A stretch of 64,000 bases of DNA from Progne subis subis (taxonomy: Eukaryota; Chordata; Aves; Passeriformes; Hirundinidae): positions 6,933,360 to 6,997,359 of the forward strand of contig JAKJHU010000030.1 of the NCBI GenBank assembly GCA_022316685.1, written 5' to 3'. The notes beneath the pieces were generated by a model. It was not told the DNA's origin, did no database searches, and was given only the letters and a program-made list of their open reading frames with translations. The first letter of the stretch is position 1; each line of letters opens with the position of its first letter. This document shows positions 40,386 through 53,575 of the stretch, piece after piece. Made by a program: the position numbers and the translations under genes.

Positions 40386-42622
40386 TATTTGTAAAGCAGA
40401 AATCAAAATTAATTCGTTTCAGTTGTTATTCTTTCCATCTGTGCTGTTGTGTTAAACATACTGAATTTGTTCATGTTGTGTATCAATACAGGAAAAAAAA
40501 AAAAAAAAAAGACAAAAAAGAAAATACTTAATGAAAATATTTCATTATTTTAACATAGACTGTTTTAAAGTTCTCTCGTTTGGACTCTGGCTCTCCTGGA
40601 TCGCTTAAAGCTTTTATCGTCTTTTAGGATTGCATTGGCTTAATGTATTTGTCTTCTATCTCTCATGGCTTCAGTTTAACTCAGAGTCACAGAGGAACTG
40701 ATACGCTTAAAATGTGCCTGTCGTCCTGTAACTGATGAGCAGATTAGTAGGACACTGCCAGATAATCATCTCTCAGATGCATTGGATTCATATGTGTAAA
40801 TGGCACATGGCAGAGAGGGGGAAAGATCGAGGAAAGCGTCTTTCAGTTGTATGCTTTTCTGCTTTCTTTAAGCATGTGTGCAGATGGCCATTAGATATGC
40901 TCCACGGTGGATTCTTGCAGTGTGGAATTCACTTTTCCTCTTTTTGTTCTATGTGGTGTGTATCGAAGTGCTTCCACAGAAACAAAGCAGCCAATGGTAA
41001 ACAGAGCACAGGCTGAGAGTACGAGCTAGTTCAGTGAGAGGCACAGTGCTAGGAGCAACATGAAGAATAAAGGGTTGGTTGCCGTTTGCTTGCTCACTTA
41101 CTTTGTTTTGCTTTGCTTTGTTACTCAGTAGAACACACGCTAGAGAAGAAAAGGAGTAGCTCTCCACTGAAAAAAAAAAAAAAGTGTGTTTATTTAATGA
41201 ACAGGTGATACTTAAATCTTTAATATTCTCTCCAAATTGTGCTCTCTGATTTGCTTTTAAGTCAGCAGGAATTTGGCATGTGCATGGGAGCATAGCTGTC
41301 TGGGCAATCTCTTACATGCCCACATGTGTTCAGCCTTACAACTGGCCTCTAAGTCATACCTTCAATCAGCAGTGTGATGGCATTTAAAAAAGGGTCTCTG
41401 ATCACTTTTTGCCTTTTTTTAGCTTGTCATAAATCCTATTATCAGCAGTACCTGAGCTTGAGGAGTTCAGTCATTTGAATCAAAATGCTTCCTTCTGACA
41501 ATAACCAAGGAAGGAGACAAAACCATTTGGCAAGCAAATGAATCTTAAGTACACACACTGGAAATGTTTATACTTTGTTCTAGATAAATGTAGGCTGCAT
41601 TTTGATAGTATATCAGTATTCGGCTTATAGAATGTGAATGGGATTTATGTGTGAGAGGAAATGTGGGAGAAATAGAGGAAGGGGTGTTAAGGAAAACTTT
41701 ATATAAATGGACTTTGAGGCTTTATTCAAATACTGGAGATATGCACTTTCAAACCAAATTATTCAAAATGTAATAAAAAATTAAAAATTCTCTTCAGAGA
41801 TACTTCTGTGACATGTATGATGTTATACCTGTAGTACTTCTCATGGATCCTCCAGTTCTGTGTGACTTGATTTCATCTTATCTAGAGATAATTTGATCTC
41901 TCTGAGCCCTACTTGCCTCTTTATTTCGATGGCAGTAATTTAATCAGGATTTTCCATAAGCCTCCCATTCTCTGCAAACACATTGCTGGGTTTGGTAGTT
42001 TGGTTTGGTGTTTTAATTATAATAACTTAGTAGCACTTGCAGGTACAGGGCATTACGCCCTAAGCTTGAGGTGCAAAACAGAGCAAGTAAATATTGGGGC
42101 AAGATTGATTTTAGTTTATCAGTTTTAATTCACTGAAGTAAAAGCTCTATTTTAACTGTTAAAAGAGCGTAGCATCCTTTTCCTCCTTTTTCACCTAAAT
42201 TGTTTGGTTTTATACAAAGGAAGAAAACTCACATTTTTGAAAAGTTCATTTTAAAGCCAAGCAGTACAAAGGTATACTATATGATTGCTTAGTGTACAAC
42301 TTTACTTTGCGTAAAAAATTCTGAGGCTCATGGTATATATTCTTGTGAGGGTTTTTTTTTAAGGCACTCTATCTCAGAGGTAGCATGTGTATCAGGGGAG
42401 GCAGGGATTGCTATGGTAAGTACCCCTGCTTCAAATAATAGGATTTGGGAATTATTTTCAGTCCAAAACATAAGGGAAAAAAATGTCTAAAAGTGACCTT
42501 GTCGTCTGAATTAACTTCCATGAGATTCCACTTTAAAATGATATGCCCAGTATTATCATTTTACTGCCAAAAACTGGGAACACTTCCAAATTTTGACTTA
42601 GAAATTATTGTACTTCCAACTG
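40386..42622. other. Noncoding DNA
   Basis: Nothing recognised apart from an 18-base A run at 40493-40510 and a ctttgctttg microsatellite-like patch near 41100-41122. A - strand opening of 114 codons at 40949-41293 is low in protein-like features. Confidence 0.5.
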
Positions 42623-42624
42623 AA

Positions 42625-42645
<21 letters not shown>
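42623..42645 (+). repeat. A run of 23 bases
   Basis: An uninterrupted A run. No retrocopy body or flanking duplication was recognised. Confidence 0.85.
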
Positions 42646-42655
<10 letters not shown>

Positions 42656-42949
42656 GAAGTACTTCTTTTTGTTGAATACTGTAATAGATGGCTCTGTAAA
42701 ATCCTGAGTAAATGGCCAAGACCGCAAGTTCGAGCTGCCCCCAAGGCAGTCTTATCTTACACACAGGCTTTTAGAAGATTTTTGTTTTGTTCTTGAATGT
42801 GTGTAGTTTATGTGTTTCATCAGAAGATGCCTGGTTTTTTGCCTGACTCTACACCCCCATGTCAATACCACTCAGGTTCACAAGGGGAGTTAGCCGCGGG
42901 ATTTGTGCTGTGCTGAAGAAGAAAGATTATCTTTCCTGTAGGGTGGGGG

Positions 42950-43300
42950 GAAGCGCATTGTGCACATCTCTAAAGTAAAGACTGCGGGAAAAAATGAAGA
43001 GGGCATAACTTTTTAATATACAATAGCATTCCTAAGTTAATATAGCATGCTGGAATGTAGTGGAACATTTTATTATTCGGCAATCGTTTTTCTTTACATC
43101 TTGTAAATAAAATGTTCCTTGTCTTAACGGGCATTCAGCAACAGCAGGGTAGGTCTCTAATCAGCCACAAAACCACTGCTCTAAGTGCACTTGATAGTGT
43201 CTCCAGCAAATAGCTTTAGAAAATATCCTTCGTAGTGTACGTACCCTCGTGTGAGGATTACCTGCAATGATACGATACATCCTCATACATTCAGGCAGCC
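42950..43300. other. Candidate conserved noncoding element
   Basis: Complex sequence with isolated CpG words (attcggcaatcg, cttaacgggc, gtacgtaccctcg). A 10-base inverted repeat, gtgtgaggat at 43249-43258 and atcctcatac at 43279-43288, pairs with one G-T. No open frame of note. Confidence 0.3.
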
Positions 43301-46300
43301 TCGTGTGCCTCTGATCTATCCTGGCTTTCACTGTCACCGTTTCTGAAACGGCCTTTCTGCCTCCTGATCAAAACATGAAGCAGAAAAGTACCATCTGGAC
43401 ACTGCATGCTAAAAAGTCAAAGATCTGTACACTGTATTATGCCCAAAAGGACATTTTCTTGTCAGTTAAACTGCCATGTACTTTAGTCTGTCACTGATAG
43501 CTAACAAAATTACAGTATGGTAATTTTAATTGGAAGCTATCCATTTTTATCCCTCAGGTTTTTCTTTTATTCTCCGTGGCAATCTTCTCCTCCAGCAGGC
43601 TCCCTGGCCATGGAGCCCAGTGGGAGGCCAGCGCACCGGACACAACAGTGTCCAGCTGCCAGGGTGCCAGAGCCACCGATCCAAGCTCAGCCCCGTGTGT
43701 ACTCCTAATTCCTTAATTCTGCTGCTTTTTTACTCACCTGGAGTCCCACAAAGCCATTTGACAATTAAGGTTATAGAGGAACAGAGGCAGTCCCCACCGA
43801 GTGCTGAATGTTGGGAATACTGATACCGGCCAGGGAAGGGGGCACACTGGGGTTAGATGGAGACAGTGAACATTTCCCTGTTGGAAAGCTGTAAGTAAGA
43901 ATATTTAGGACATCAGCGTTGTTGCGGCAGAGAGGGAGTAAGAGCCTCTCACCAGAAATAAGAACAGCATCCATGACTGCAGGAGTAGAGAGGAGGGGTA
44001 GCTTGCTTTTAGAGGGCAAAAACCAGGGTAAGGACAGGAAAGTGGAAAGTAAAAAAGATGAAAAAGGAATCAAACTCATGGGATATGAAAGTCTCTATTT
44101 TCATTTTAATGTATACATAAAGATTGATGTTGTTTTGCCTATATTTATTTGTCTGTTTGTTATCTGAGTGGTGCATGGTGCAGGGAATTTTACTGTTTTT
44201 TCCTTTCATCTGGATGACTCAGAAAAGTAAAAAAATGCAGCCTGTAAATTTGGCTTATGGCCTGGCAGAGTAGAAAGGGGTGCAAGCCAAACTCCCAGTC
44301 ACCTGAATCTCCTTGTAGAGGAGAATCAGGTGTACGTTTCCAACATGGAAATAAATTCAGTGTATGAATGCACCAAAATCGTGTAAGTCTGCATATGGAC
44401 TTAGATATACAAATAGTAATTGAGCATTTATTTTAAGAGAATTTGGGTCTCTACAGAATTAGTGTCAGATTAAAAACATAATATGCATTTTTCAAGTTAC
44501 AATTTTGTGGCCAGTAAAATTTTGTGTAGAATAAAGTGCTCTTGTCCATTTTCAAAGCATCTTGAATCGTTATAATCTTAAATTGTCTTAAGTATAGTGC
44601 ACCAAGTTAGTTGGATTTTTATAAAGTTTTTGATGACAAGATAAATACATACATTCTAAATTTAAGAAATTGGCAATTCTAATCATCTTTAAAAAATATC
44701 TATAAATATACCAAACCCAGAAAATATGAAAACAAGCATCATTATCACTTTAGTCTAAAAATTGGGCTGGAATTGTGGCTGCAAGAACAGCATGGGAAAA
44801 ACAGAATGGCATGGAATCTAAGTGCCCCATAGACTGGGCACTAAAGCTATCCTTCTGAATTTGCAGTGGATTATGTCAGAGATCTTTTTCCTTAGCAAAA
44901 CTTAAACAAAACACTTTGTGTAAAAACACCAGAAAAATGCAAATATTTAAAATTAGTGAGGTCAAAATTCATCTGCCCAATGTACAGCTAAATTTATGAG
45001 AACAAGTTAGTTATAGTTATAGTATTTTTATAATTTATCTAGGTTCAGTTCTCTTTGTTGCTCCAATATGGAAAACCAAGATATTTGATCCTAGTTCTTT
45101 AACTAGGAGAATGCTAATGATGGGTCCAGTTCAGTATTCTCTCTGGATTATGGTTTGTGAACTTTATAAAAATATGTCTGTAGGAAGTTTCAAAAACAGC
45201 AGAAAGTATTGCATGAGAAAGATCCAGACAATGCATCAGCTGAGAAAAATCCACGCAGAGAAGTGGAAATTATGCAACGTTTTTCTCCTGAAGGACCACA
45301 GCTGTATTTCTCTGCAGAGAAAGTCTTTTAAGCTGTAGTGTTGATCATCAGTATCCCACATGGATCTCTAACAGGGTGACTTTCATATAGTTGTACTGGC
45401 AGTATCTCCTTTCTTAGCTGCTTCCTAAAGAAGCCTTGCTGAGGAGAAAGGTGCTGAAAAGGTTAATGGGAAGCCCTGATAAATCTGCAGAGACTGCCTC
45501 TATCATTAGAATCTCTTACACATATCAAAATGATAGCCTACACCTAAAAAGAGATTATTTTGAGTTTTATGTAGTCTTTATGACAGCAATTCAGTTCTCA
45601 GTCCCAGCTTGGAGAACTGTTGGGCTTTCTGTGAGGTGGGTGCTGAGGTGCCTGGGTGGCTGGGCAGGAGAAGGGTACCTCCGTGCCCTGGTGCCACTCC
45701 AGCCAGAGCATCTGAAGTGCACGGGGAGGTGGCACAGCCATTCCCAACTTCCACAAGACAAAGATTTGGATTGCAGAAGATCAAATTCATATATTTGGGC
45801 CGAATCTTACCAAAAATGCCTCTGAAGAGTGGCTCCATGCAGCCACTCCCCGTGCAGCTCCCTCATTGCCTGGCTGGGCCTCGGGCACGGTCCATTGTCA
45901 GCTATCTCCAGCCTGAATCACTAAAGACAGTCTTCCAGTGCCTCTCTCCAAGATCTTCAGCCCAAATAGGAGACTTTTTATCACGGTGATATTTTCCTGA
46001 CAAACTTACAAAAGATACGTTTAATTTTTTTTCTAACGATTTCTTGCTATCTATGTTTATTTTAGCCTAGTCACAGTCCTGTTGGAACTTTTTTTATCAG
46101 ACCTTGAAAACTGAGTAGAAAAGTAGATTGCTGCTTTTTCCTTCCACTTTTGGAAAGCTGGAATCCAATCTAACTCAAAACATAAAATATACTTTTGTTA
46201 CCACAAGATTGCAGCAGACGTTGGTAGCAATGTGTATTTTATAGTATATTTTCTTTGAAGGGAGAATTCATACTACAGCTATTCAAACTATATAGTGTGT

Positions 46301-48735
46301 GAATTCAGGACAAAAATGAATTTATTTTCCTTTTTTCCCATTCATCACAGATGAACACTAAATGCAAAGTTCAAATTCAGATAAAAATTTCTCTGTGTCT
46401 GGATCTAGTGTTTTGGACTGATTCTTTTACAACTCAAGGGGTAGCTCTCACCATAATTGAAAATCCATGTTTCATTACATGTGGGGAGTATAAATGGGCA
46501 CATACTTTCTTGGGGTGTCTTTATGATAGTGGTAATACTACTTCTAATACTAGAGTAAATTTATTATATCTTCTGTTAATTAGTCTAGCTAACTTGGATT
46601 TAGTGTCTTGTAGGCTGGGTCACAAAAATGTGTAACCATTGTTTAGATTTTTTTTTTTTTTTTAAACTATCTTTCTTAATGGATTGTAAGTCTGTAATGG
46701 AAGTCTTTGTCACAGTTCTGTACTTGTACAGTGATTTCACCTTAAAGCAGGGCTAAATGCTCAATATTTTTTTACCTCATCCCCAGATTAAATATAGATA
46801 TTGTTTATAGGTCAATTGTATTTCTCAATGTATTTTTCTATACATTGTTTATATTTTCAGGAAAAAAATTAAATGTTTTCAAAATCTTGTCTTTTTTTTT
46901 CCTAACTTTCTGCTGCTGCTTTAACAGATGTGTTTCAATGAGAACAAAAGTGGAAAAAAACAAACAAGCGGAGGAGCAAAATATAGACAGACAACATGCT
47001 AAAGCAATCAGAAAGTATTTAATCAATACTTTGGTCTCAGCACACAGCAACAAACAAGTTTATAGAAGTATGAGAAGAGGAAGGGAGACTTGGAATTGTA
47101 AAGAAGAAAAGCTCAATGGGTGCTGTTGGAAGGTGTATCAGAAGTCTGAAGGGCACTGCGGAGAGCACAGATAATGCTTTGAAAATATAGGAAGTGTGAG
47201 TTGGAGACTTGGCTCGTGTAGCAGGGTAAGATAGAGCAGACCTTAAGGTACTGAGTAAAAGGAAAGGAAAATATTCTGTCCAGGTGAGGACAAATACTAT
47301 GTTTCATCCAAAAGATAGGAGGGAAGGCGGCAGAGAGAGGCAAAGACATCATAGGACCAAGGCAATGGACAGGAACTATCTTCATAACAGGATTCTGACT
47401 AGATACCAGAATTGTAAGGTTTCTGCAATTAACAGGGGGATCTTTGCTGTGTGGATGGATAGGAAAGGCTATGCTTTTGAAAGGTAAAATGAGAAGGATA
47501 GGTGTTTTGAACTGGGGAGCTTAACATCAGAGAAATAAGGCAAGCTGAGCCTTGGTATAAAGCAGAGTGGTCATTTCTTGTTTTAATAAGTCTTACGATT
47601 TCTATAACCCAATATAATCTTATCTAAGTGCGAAGACAAAAATGAGGCATGGAGTTCACTAAGGGAGAAATGAAAAATAGCTGGAGTCTTTTTAGAAAGG
47701 GAAAATTCATTCCGAAAGCAGCTATAGAGGGGAGAGGACACAGGAGAATATTGGAACATGCAAACCCAACTTGGACATGGGATGGACCAGGACTGTGCTA
47801 GAAAACAGTAAGATTGCCTTGATTTCTTTTCTGAGGCAAAGTACTTCTTTCTAAAGCACTTCTCATTTTGCAGCGCTGATCCTTTCTTCAACTGCAAACA
47901 AAACAAAGCCCTTAAACATATAGTTTAAAATTCTGTCCATATTAAGGGTATTCTATCTATATTAACTATCTATATTATGTGTGTCACTTAAGATTGTTAA
48001 AAACCTCACGGGGGGAATAGTGTTATTTGCATTTGCACATTTATTCGTATGGCAGCACATAGGCTTATTACTAAATAAGTAGTTGCTATATGTAATTAGT
48101 TGATCTGTAGTTTTAAATGTTCATTATCCATACAGATAAAATGAAGATGTTACCTCAGTCTATTGTTAATAGATTTAAGCTTTCTTTTACTCTTGGGTTT
48201 TGTTAGGTTTTTTTGCATCTTTTATATTTCCAGCTTCCTTCCACTGTGCTGCTGCAGAAAATTACTTTTTTCTGTTGGGAGGAGAAGATTTTTTTTTCAC
48301 CCTTGAAACTTCAGTAAACAACAAACCTAGAAATTCTGGACAGGAAAATTAAGGCATGGAGTATGAAAAAGGAATGGAAAAATTAAAAGATTGCAAAAAC
48401 CTCTGTATCCTTCAGCATTTTCTTTCAAAGGTAGTTCTGGTGTCCTTTTAGAAAAGGAGATGAAACAACTGAGAATATTAAGAGTAAAAGGGAAAGTGGT
48501 GCAAGTGATAATAAATTACTCAAAATCATCATAGTCACAAATGTTTTCACAAAGCAGCACTTAAAAAAAATTATGAAATAGGAATTCTAATGCAGGCAGT
48601 TGTATTTTTGGAAGTGTAATGTTGAACAAATAGTTCCTTTAGCTAGAGGAATGAATGGATCCAGCTTTACTGCATCATATGAGCATTCTGACTTTCAAAA
48701 AACCTCAAGGTCTCTACTTGAAATCAGTTTAAGAC
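43301..48735. other. Noncoding DNA with a GC-rich, stop-poor patch at 45580-45900
   Basis: No gene recognised. The longest open frame in the window, 129 codons at 45436-45825 (+), overlaps a 126-codon frame at 45609-45989 (+) and an 86-codon - strand frame at 45578-45838. None shows a known motif and all depend on the GC-rich patch. Other GC-richer spots are at 43560-43700. The stretch 46900-47480 is purine-rich with no identifiable element. A 15-base imperfect direct repeat (ctatctatatta) is near 47954-47980. Confidence 0.5.
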
Positions 48736-48908
48736 AAGGAAAGTGAAGCTCTGGAACAGGCTATACAGTCTACATCATTAGATGTCTTTAAGGAGAGAAA
48801 GACTAAGTGAATTAGCTTCTAGATGAACTAGAGTATTGTTGATTCTGTTTTGAGACAAGGAGACAGAACAGATGATCCCTTCTGCTAGTATATGCTTCCA
48901 GAATTTGA
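48736..48908 (+). mobile_element. Very old CR1 3' end
   Basis: The sequence gtgaagctctggaacaggct, then gatgtctttaaggagag, then cagatgatcccttctg, follows the order of the CR1 3' terminal region (GCACTGGAACAGG, GGAxxTxTTCAAG, GATGATC). It has many changes and small length differences and lacks a clear terminal ATTCTATG repeat. This is an old CR1 family copy on the + strand, opposite in orientation to the two younger copies. Confidence 0.7.
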
Positions 48909-49254
48909 GGGAGAAGAAGAGATAGCATTTGGCAGATAATGTCAAATACTTATCTGATCAAACACTACTGTCTGCACCTCTCAGGGCTTACATCAGTTGC
49001 AATATCAGAGATGACAGGATACCTTTCACTCCAATGCCCTGGCAGATAGAATATGTTAGAAAAGTGACCCACTTGCACCAAATGTGAGGCGTTAAAGTTC
49101 TTTCAGAACAAGTTGTGGGAAATCAAAATGGAAATGTTCTTGATGTAATGGCAAGAGTAAGAGAAGTATATGGATAGATAAAGCAGAGTTTAAAGCTGAC
49201 TCACCCCCTTTTCTGATTTAATGTGAATTCCTTCTTTTATTATCTTGTTCCTTC

Positions 49255-49283
49255 TTTCAAGGTATTCAAGGAATACCTTGAAA
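49255..49283. repeat. Perfect 13-base inverted repeat with 3-base centre
   Basis: The arms tttcaaggtattc (49255-49267) and gaataccttgaaa (49271-49283) are exact reverse complements separated by aag. No larger element around it was recognised. Confidence 0.8.
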
Positions 49284-50814
49284 CAGCCTGTCAAGTCTAA
49301 TAGTAGATCTTCTAGATCCAGTAGATGTGTTATTGTTTCTTCAAAGACAAACTGTTGCTCTGTTAAAAAAAAACAGATTTTTTTTTTTTTCCTAAATGCA
49401 TTTGAAAAGGAAAAGAAGTGGTAAAAAAGGTCTATGTAAAACAAGAACAGCCTTTGAAATGATGTAAAGGCTATCTCTCTCTCACTAGTCTATTCTGGGA
49501 TTTTTTGTTTAGCTCCAAAATAAGATATTGCAGACCAGGATTAGTATTCTTTATTTATGATTAATTTCTTTTCTTTACCATAATATGCATCCCAAAAGAC
49601 TGCTAAGTTTAGGGTAAGAGACAAAGGTTCCCAAGTTAACCTTGTTATCCCTTTGGTCAATGGATTGTTTTCACAGAAATTTCCAAGTTAAAAAGATACT
49701 AATGTCAGAAGAATGCTGGCTTTATACACAAAGCAACCTGGTGTGTGCAGGGCAGGTGAAAGGAGCCTTCACTCAGGTTCCTTGAGCACTGAGCTGGCGT
49801 TTCTCCAAAATGTGCCCAGTGCAAGTGATCTGGGAGCCAAGATAAAATAATTTCTTTGGGCTACACCAAGAGTCAGCAGCAGCTCTTCACCCTGGCTGTT
49901 TATATACATGGTACTTCTGTAAAGATAATGAGAAATTAGGAGTCAGAAATTTTCATTTTAAAAAAGCATGAAAAGAGCTATCTTGGTGCATTCCAATCTA
50001 CCTGTTTCTGCCTTTACCTTCCTCCTTGAGAAATTTTTCTTTAGTTTTAGTTACTAGAAAAGAAGATTGTACTGAACTGTGCATTGCCTTTTTCTCTCTT
50101 TTTAGTTAAAACATAACATGGAGAGATGCAAGTACAATTATTAGTGTTGGAGATTGTGAATATCTTTTGAAATGAAGGGCATTTGCCAGAAATCTGTCAA
50201 ACTACAAATTACCTAGGTCTTGCTCAAGAAACAATCTATTAAACGTAGTGACCCACTAACCTGATTTTTCCAGAAAGGAAAAATGTTGGGCAGTTATGGC
50301 AAGACAATCCAAGAGATCTGTAAAACTTTTCATTTCTTTAGGGGTCAGATAGTAAGATTTCAGATGCAGGAGCAACAGTAAATCATATCAATTTAAGCAG
50401 GAAGTACTGTTTCCAAATGAGCTGTGTATATTTAGGCAGCTTGAGTGAATGTACAGCTCTTCTGATTCATGACTCCATTCAGAAACTGCTTAAGATGTGT
50501 TTTTTTTTTTTTGGTCTGGGTTCTCCAGCACTTTGTATGCCTATTGGGAAAGAAAACCTCTTTCTTCATTTTGTAAAAGTGAGATTACATACAGATTACT
50601 GGACATTTCCTCTTGCTACTTGAGAATAGTTTTCCTTTTTAATATAAGCCTCATATTGCAGTAGTTGTTGCCTTACAAATATTTATAATAATAATCGTTA
50701 TCAGTCTGCTTTCTGTGGCAATAAAATCCCTAAATAGAGCAGGAAGTAATGCTAAACTCAGAAATGGTAAAGGCTTTCCTTCCAATTTGAAAAGAGGATG
50801 AGGGAGAGCAAATT
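49284..50814. other. AT-rich noncoding DNA
   Basis: No gene, RNA gene or recognised repeat. Confidence 0.55.
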
Positions 50815-50862
50815 AATCATAGAATCATGCATCCTGGAAACATTAAATAATCTAGCCAGTCT
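50815..50862 (-). mobile_element. Possible CR1 3' terminal stub
   Basis: The words aatcatagaatcatgcatcc and ataatctagccag match the start of an antisense CR1 end (tcatagaatcat, then gatcatctagtccaa). The match stops after about 45 bases. It may be a minimal CR1 insertion or an old eroded one. Confidence 0.4.
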
Positions 50863-51339
50863 CTTTGCCTTTTGTTTGCCTTTTATTGTACATCCTGAAG
50901 TATTCTGACAGTCTGTTTTTTTCAAAAGCTGTAGTCTTAAAAGTGATAGGTTACCACTACTTTCTCTTAAGAGTGTATGAGAATCTCACTAATAAAGAGT
51001 ATTTCAGAAGTTTGGCAAATGAATGCTGCTGTAGCAGTGAGGAACTAATGGTTCCAAACATACATAGAAATGCAAAGGGATTTTTTTCCCAGTAATTTTT
51101 TTTCCCAGTGATTTTTTGTGCTGAGTTGCCATCTGAGATGTCTGTGCTTATGTCAGTTGATCTGTGTTTGTTTTAGAGCTGGAATATGCTCTCACTCCCT
51201 TAACAATCACCTCCTCACTTTCTGTGCAATTTTAAAATTACATCTGACCAGAGGATTAAGAATGTCTTAGTGGTAACGTAGTCTTGAAGTTCATTTGACT
51301 GTGCATTGTTCTCTGAAGTGCCATATTTAGCTTTTAACA
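50863..51339. other. AT-rich noncoding DNA
   Basis: A 17-base near-duplicate of tttttttcccagt lies at about 51080-51116. A 76-codon + strand opening at 50865-51095 has no known motif. Confidence 0.5.
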
Positions 51340-52045
51340 AGCTTGGGAATATTATTTATTTTGCTGCATGATGTGTTAGTTGCTTAGCTAATTCTGCATT
51401 TAAAGATGTGTGTTCTCTGGGCTCTCGCATGGGGGGAGGAAAGTGTCCTCCTTATGTGAGAAAGCTGCCACAGCAGCTGAGACATCACTTAACACTGGAG
51501 GATCTCCAGGGCTTGCATGTGCTGCACATGCTTGCAATGTATTTTGGTGTTAATATGACCAGCATTAATACACAGCACCAATGCTGAGAATAAAGTGAGT
51601 GCTAAAGCTCAGATTCAGATGCTCTAAATGGCAGCATCTTTATTGCTCTACACTAAGAAGGAATGAACAAATAGTTCTGCAGTGGGCAAAGAAGACTGGT
51701 GTAACTCCCTAACCCCAGAGGCAAATTTATTTCCACCCATCTGCTGTCTCAAATGCCAAGTCCTAGAAATGCCACTGTTTCCAAAGCAGCAGACATAACC
51801 CATGTGTGTGAATCTTAGGCATTAGTAAAAATTATTTAAAAAAAAAAAAAAAAAATTGTCTTTGTTTGGCTGTCATAAATTGCCAGAGCAAAGAAAAAGG
51901 CCAAGGCTCTTTGTGGACTCCATTATCCCGGCACTAACTGGTTCATAATTTCTGTGATGGAATATAATGAATGGCTATTGGTAAGATAGTCATTTCATTT
52001 CGTTCGTCTGCTGCAAATAATGAAGGCATTTGTGAGGCTGTAAGG
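51340..52045. other. Candidate conserved noncoding block
   Basis: Two complex stretches flank a 19-base A run at 51838-51856. The right part (51858-52045) carries catttcgttcg, ccattatcccggcac, SOX-like ctttgtttgg and a homeodomain-like core. The left part contains two neighbouring palindromes: ctggag and ctccag around gat, and gcatgtgc and gcacatgc around t (51515-51531). No open frame is convincing. Confidence 0.35.
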
Positions 52046-52165
52046 TAAATTGTAGGGCTGGGTTCTAGTCTAGTTTGCTATGGGGCTTGCAGACCCCATA
52101 TCATGGTACCCAGGTGAAAGGGGATTGTAAAGGATTTGTATATTGTAGAATAAAGTACATACTCA

Positions 52166-52179
52166 GAGTCTGCAGACTC
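52166..52179. repeat. Perfect 14-base palindrome
   Basis: gagtctgcagactc equals its own reverse complement. No known operator or element is associated with it. Confidence 0.7.
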
Positions 52180-52585
52180 CTGGAGCCGAGGGTGGGCAAG
52201 GAAAACATAGCTGACTGGTGGTGTATAGGTCTTCCTGCAAAGGACCTTGGTTACTGTTAGTGCCTCTCTCTCCTCCTCTTCCTGCTCACCAGCATGGGTT
52301 TGGAGAAAACTCTCCTGTTGCTGCCTACCCTACCAGTAAATGGCAGAAAAATTTACATATTATTAAGTGCAGAAATAGGTCCTAATGAAAAATCCAAGTG
52401 TCAGGGAACATTAGTGCTGCCCTTTCCTTGCCAACACTTACCAATTCCCTCTCTGCTGTGAGCTGCTTTCAGACATTTGTGTTTCTTTTTGTATAGGCAG
52501 GCTGCGTATTCAGCAGAGTGACTCAGAGCACAGAATCTCTTTGAACTGTGTTTCTGCTCTGGGAAAGTCTTTTTTGGTTTTTGTT

Positions 52586-52587
<2 letters not shown>

Positions 52588-52642
<55 letters not shown>
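52588..52642 (+). repeat. T run of 55 bases
   Basis: Fifty-five T in a row, the longest homopolymer in the window. On the - strand it would be a poly(A) that could end a retrocopy reading from higher coordinates, but the bases beyond 52643 match no gene or element I know. The length may not be exact in the assembly. Confidence 0.85.
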
Positions 52643-52645
<3 letters not shown>

Positions 52646-53496
52646 TGATAAGGAAATATGTGCTACTTGCAAGTTGCTCCTTTTGGCAAACATGGGATAT
52701 CCCTTTTTAGTATGGATTCTGTTCCATATGTGATCATTCCCTTTTTGCCAAACTTCCTTAGATGTGCACCAAATTGCAGAAAGATGAATACCAACTTTGC
52801 ATAATTTGAACAAGAAAGCCTTGCAGTGCTACTTTTCTGTTTAATTTACAGGGGGGGAAAAATTATGAGATATGTAGGACATAAGTAAGGGCAGAATAGA
52901 GCCCTTAATCTTAATTATTCATTCTGCAGTATTATAAATGACTAAAGATTACTTCCAATGTTTGGTATAATCTTACAGTGTGCAGATGTGGTTCTCTTTG
53001 GTATATGCCATCTTTACTGAACTCACAATTTCCATAATGCTGTCACATTCTGCATGGGAAGCAGATTTGCAGATAGGTAATCCATGTAAGGTATTTTAAA
53101 GACAGCTTATTAAAGGATTGAGGCCTGCTGTTAAATTACATATGCTTTCAATTGCTATGAGGAGCAAACAGTATCAAGAAGTACAATAATTTAGCTACAG
53201 CTGGAGAAAGGCCTATTTAAAGTTTTGATGACAGATCCTTTAAAGTTTTCCTTTAAGTTCTTTTCTGCTTTCTATCTTCTCCTGCATAGTACAGTATTTC
53301 ACTTTATACAATGTAATTTCACCAGCAGGTCGACTGTATGCACACTAGGAAACTGAAATGCATTCCTAAACTGATAGGTAGAGTTTACAAAACGATTGTG
53401 GGTGCCAGGCTCCACACTTGATGGCATTATCTGAACACCTGACAGCAAGGATGGAGTCATTGCAGTTTAGCATTGCTAATTATTAATAGCTCAAAT
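52643..53496. other. Noncoding DNA
   Basis: Nothing recognised. Confidence 0.5.
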
Positions 53497-53498
53497 AG

Positions 53499-53575
53499 TG
53501 CTGGGCGCTGTGGCCGTGCCGCGTTCCCGCTGCTGCCGCCGCGAGCTGGGATGCTCCGGTGCGTTGATGTTGTTG
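53499..53575. promoter_or_regulatory. Short CpG-dense patch
   Basis: About ten CpG pairs fall within roughly 75 bases (gggcgctg, gtgccgcgttcccgctg, gccgccgcgagc, ctccggtgcg) and end abruptly in CpG-poor DNA. It may be a small unmethylated regulatory site. A + strand opening of 85 codons starts here (53498-53755), but no protein family is recognised. Confidence 0.4.

Noticed and set aside
42715..42750. tRNA box-B-like word agttcgagct
   Set aside because: No acceptor stem, A box or cloverleaf can be drawn around it.
45436..45989. 129- and 126-codon overlapping + strand frames, the longest in the window
   Set aside because: They overlap each other and a - strand frame in a GC-rich, stop-poor patch, lack splice or initiation context, and match no family.
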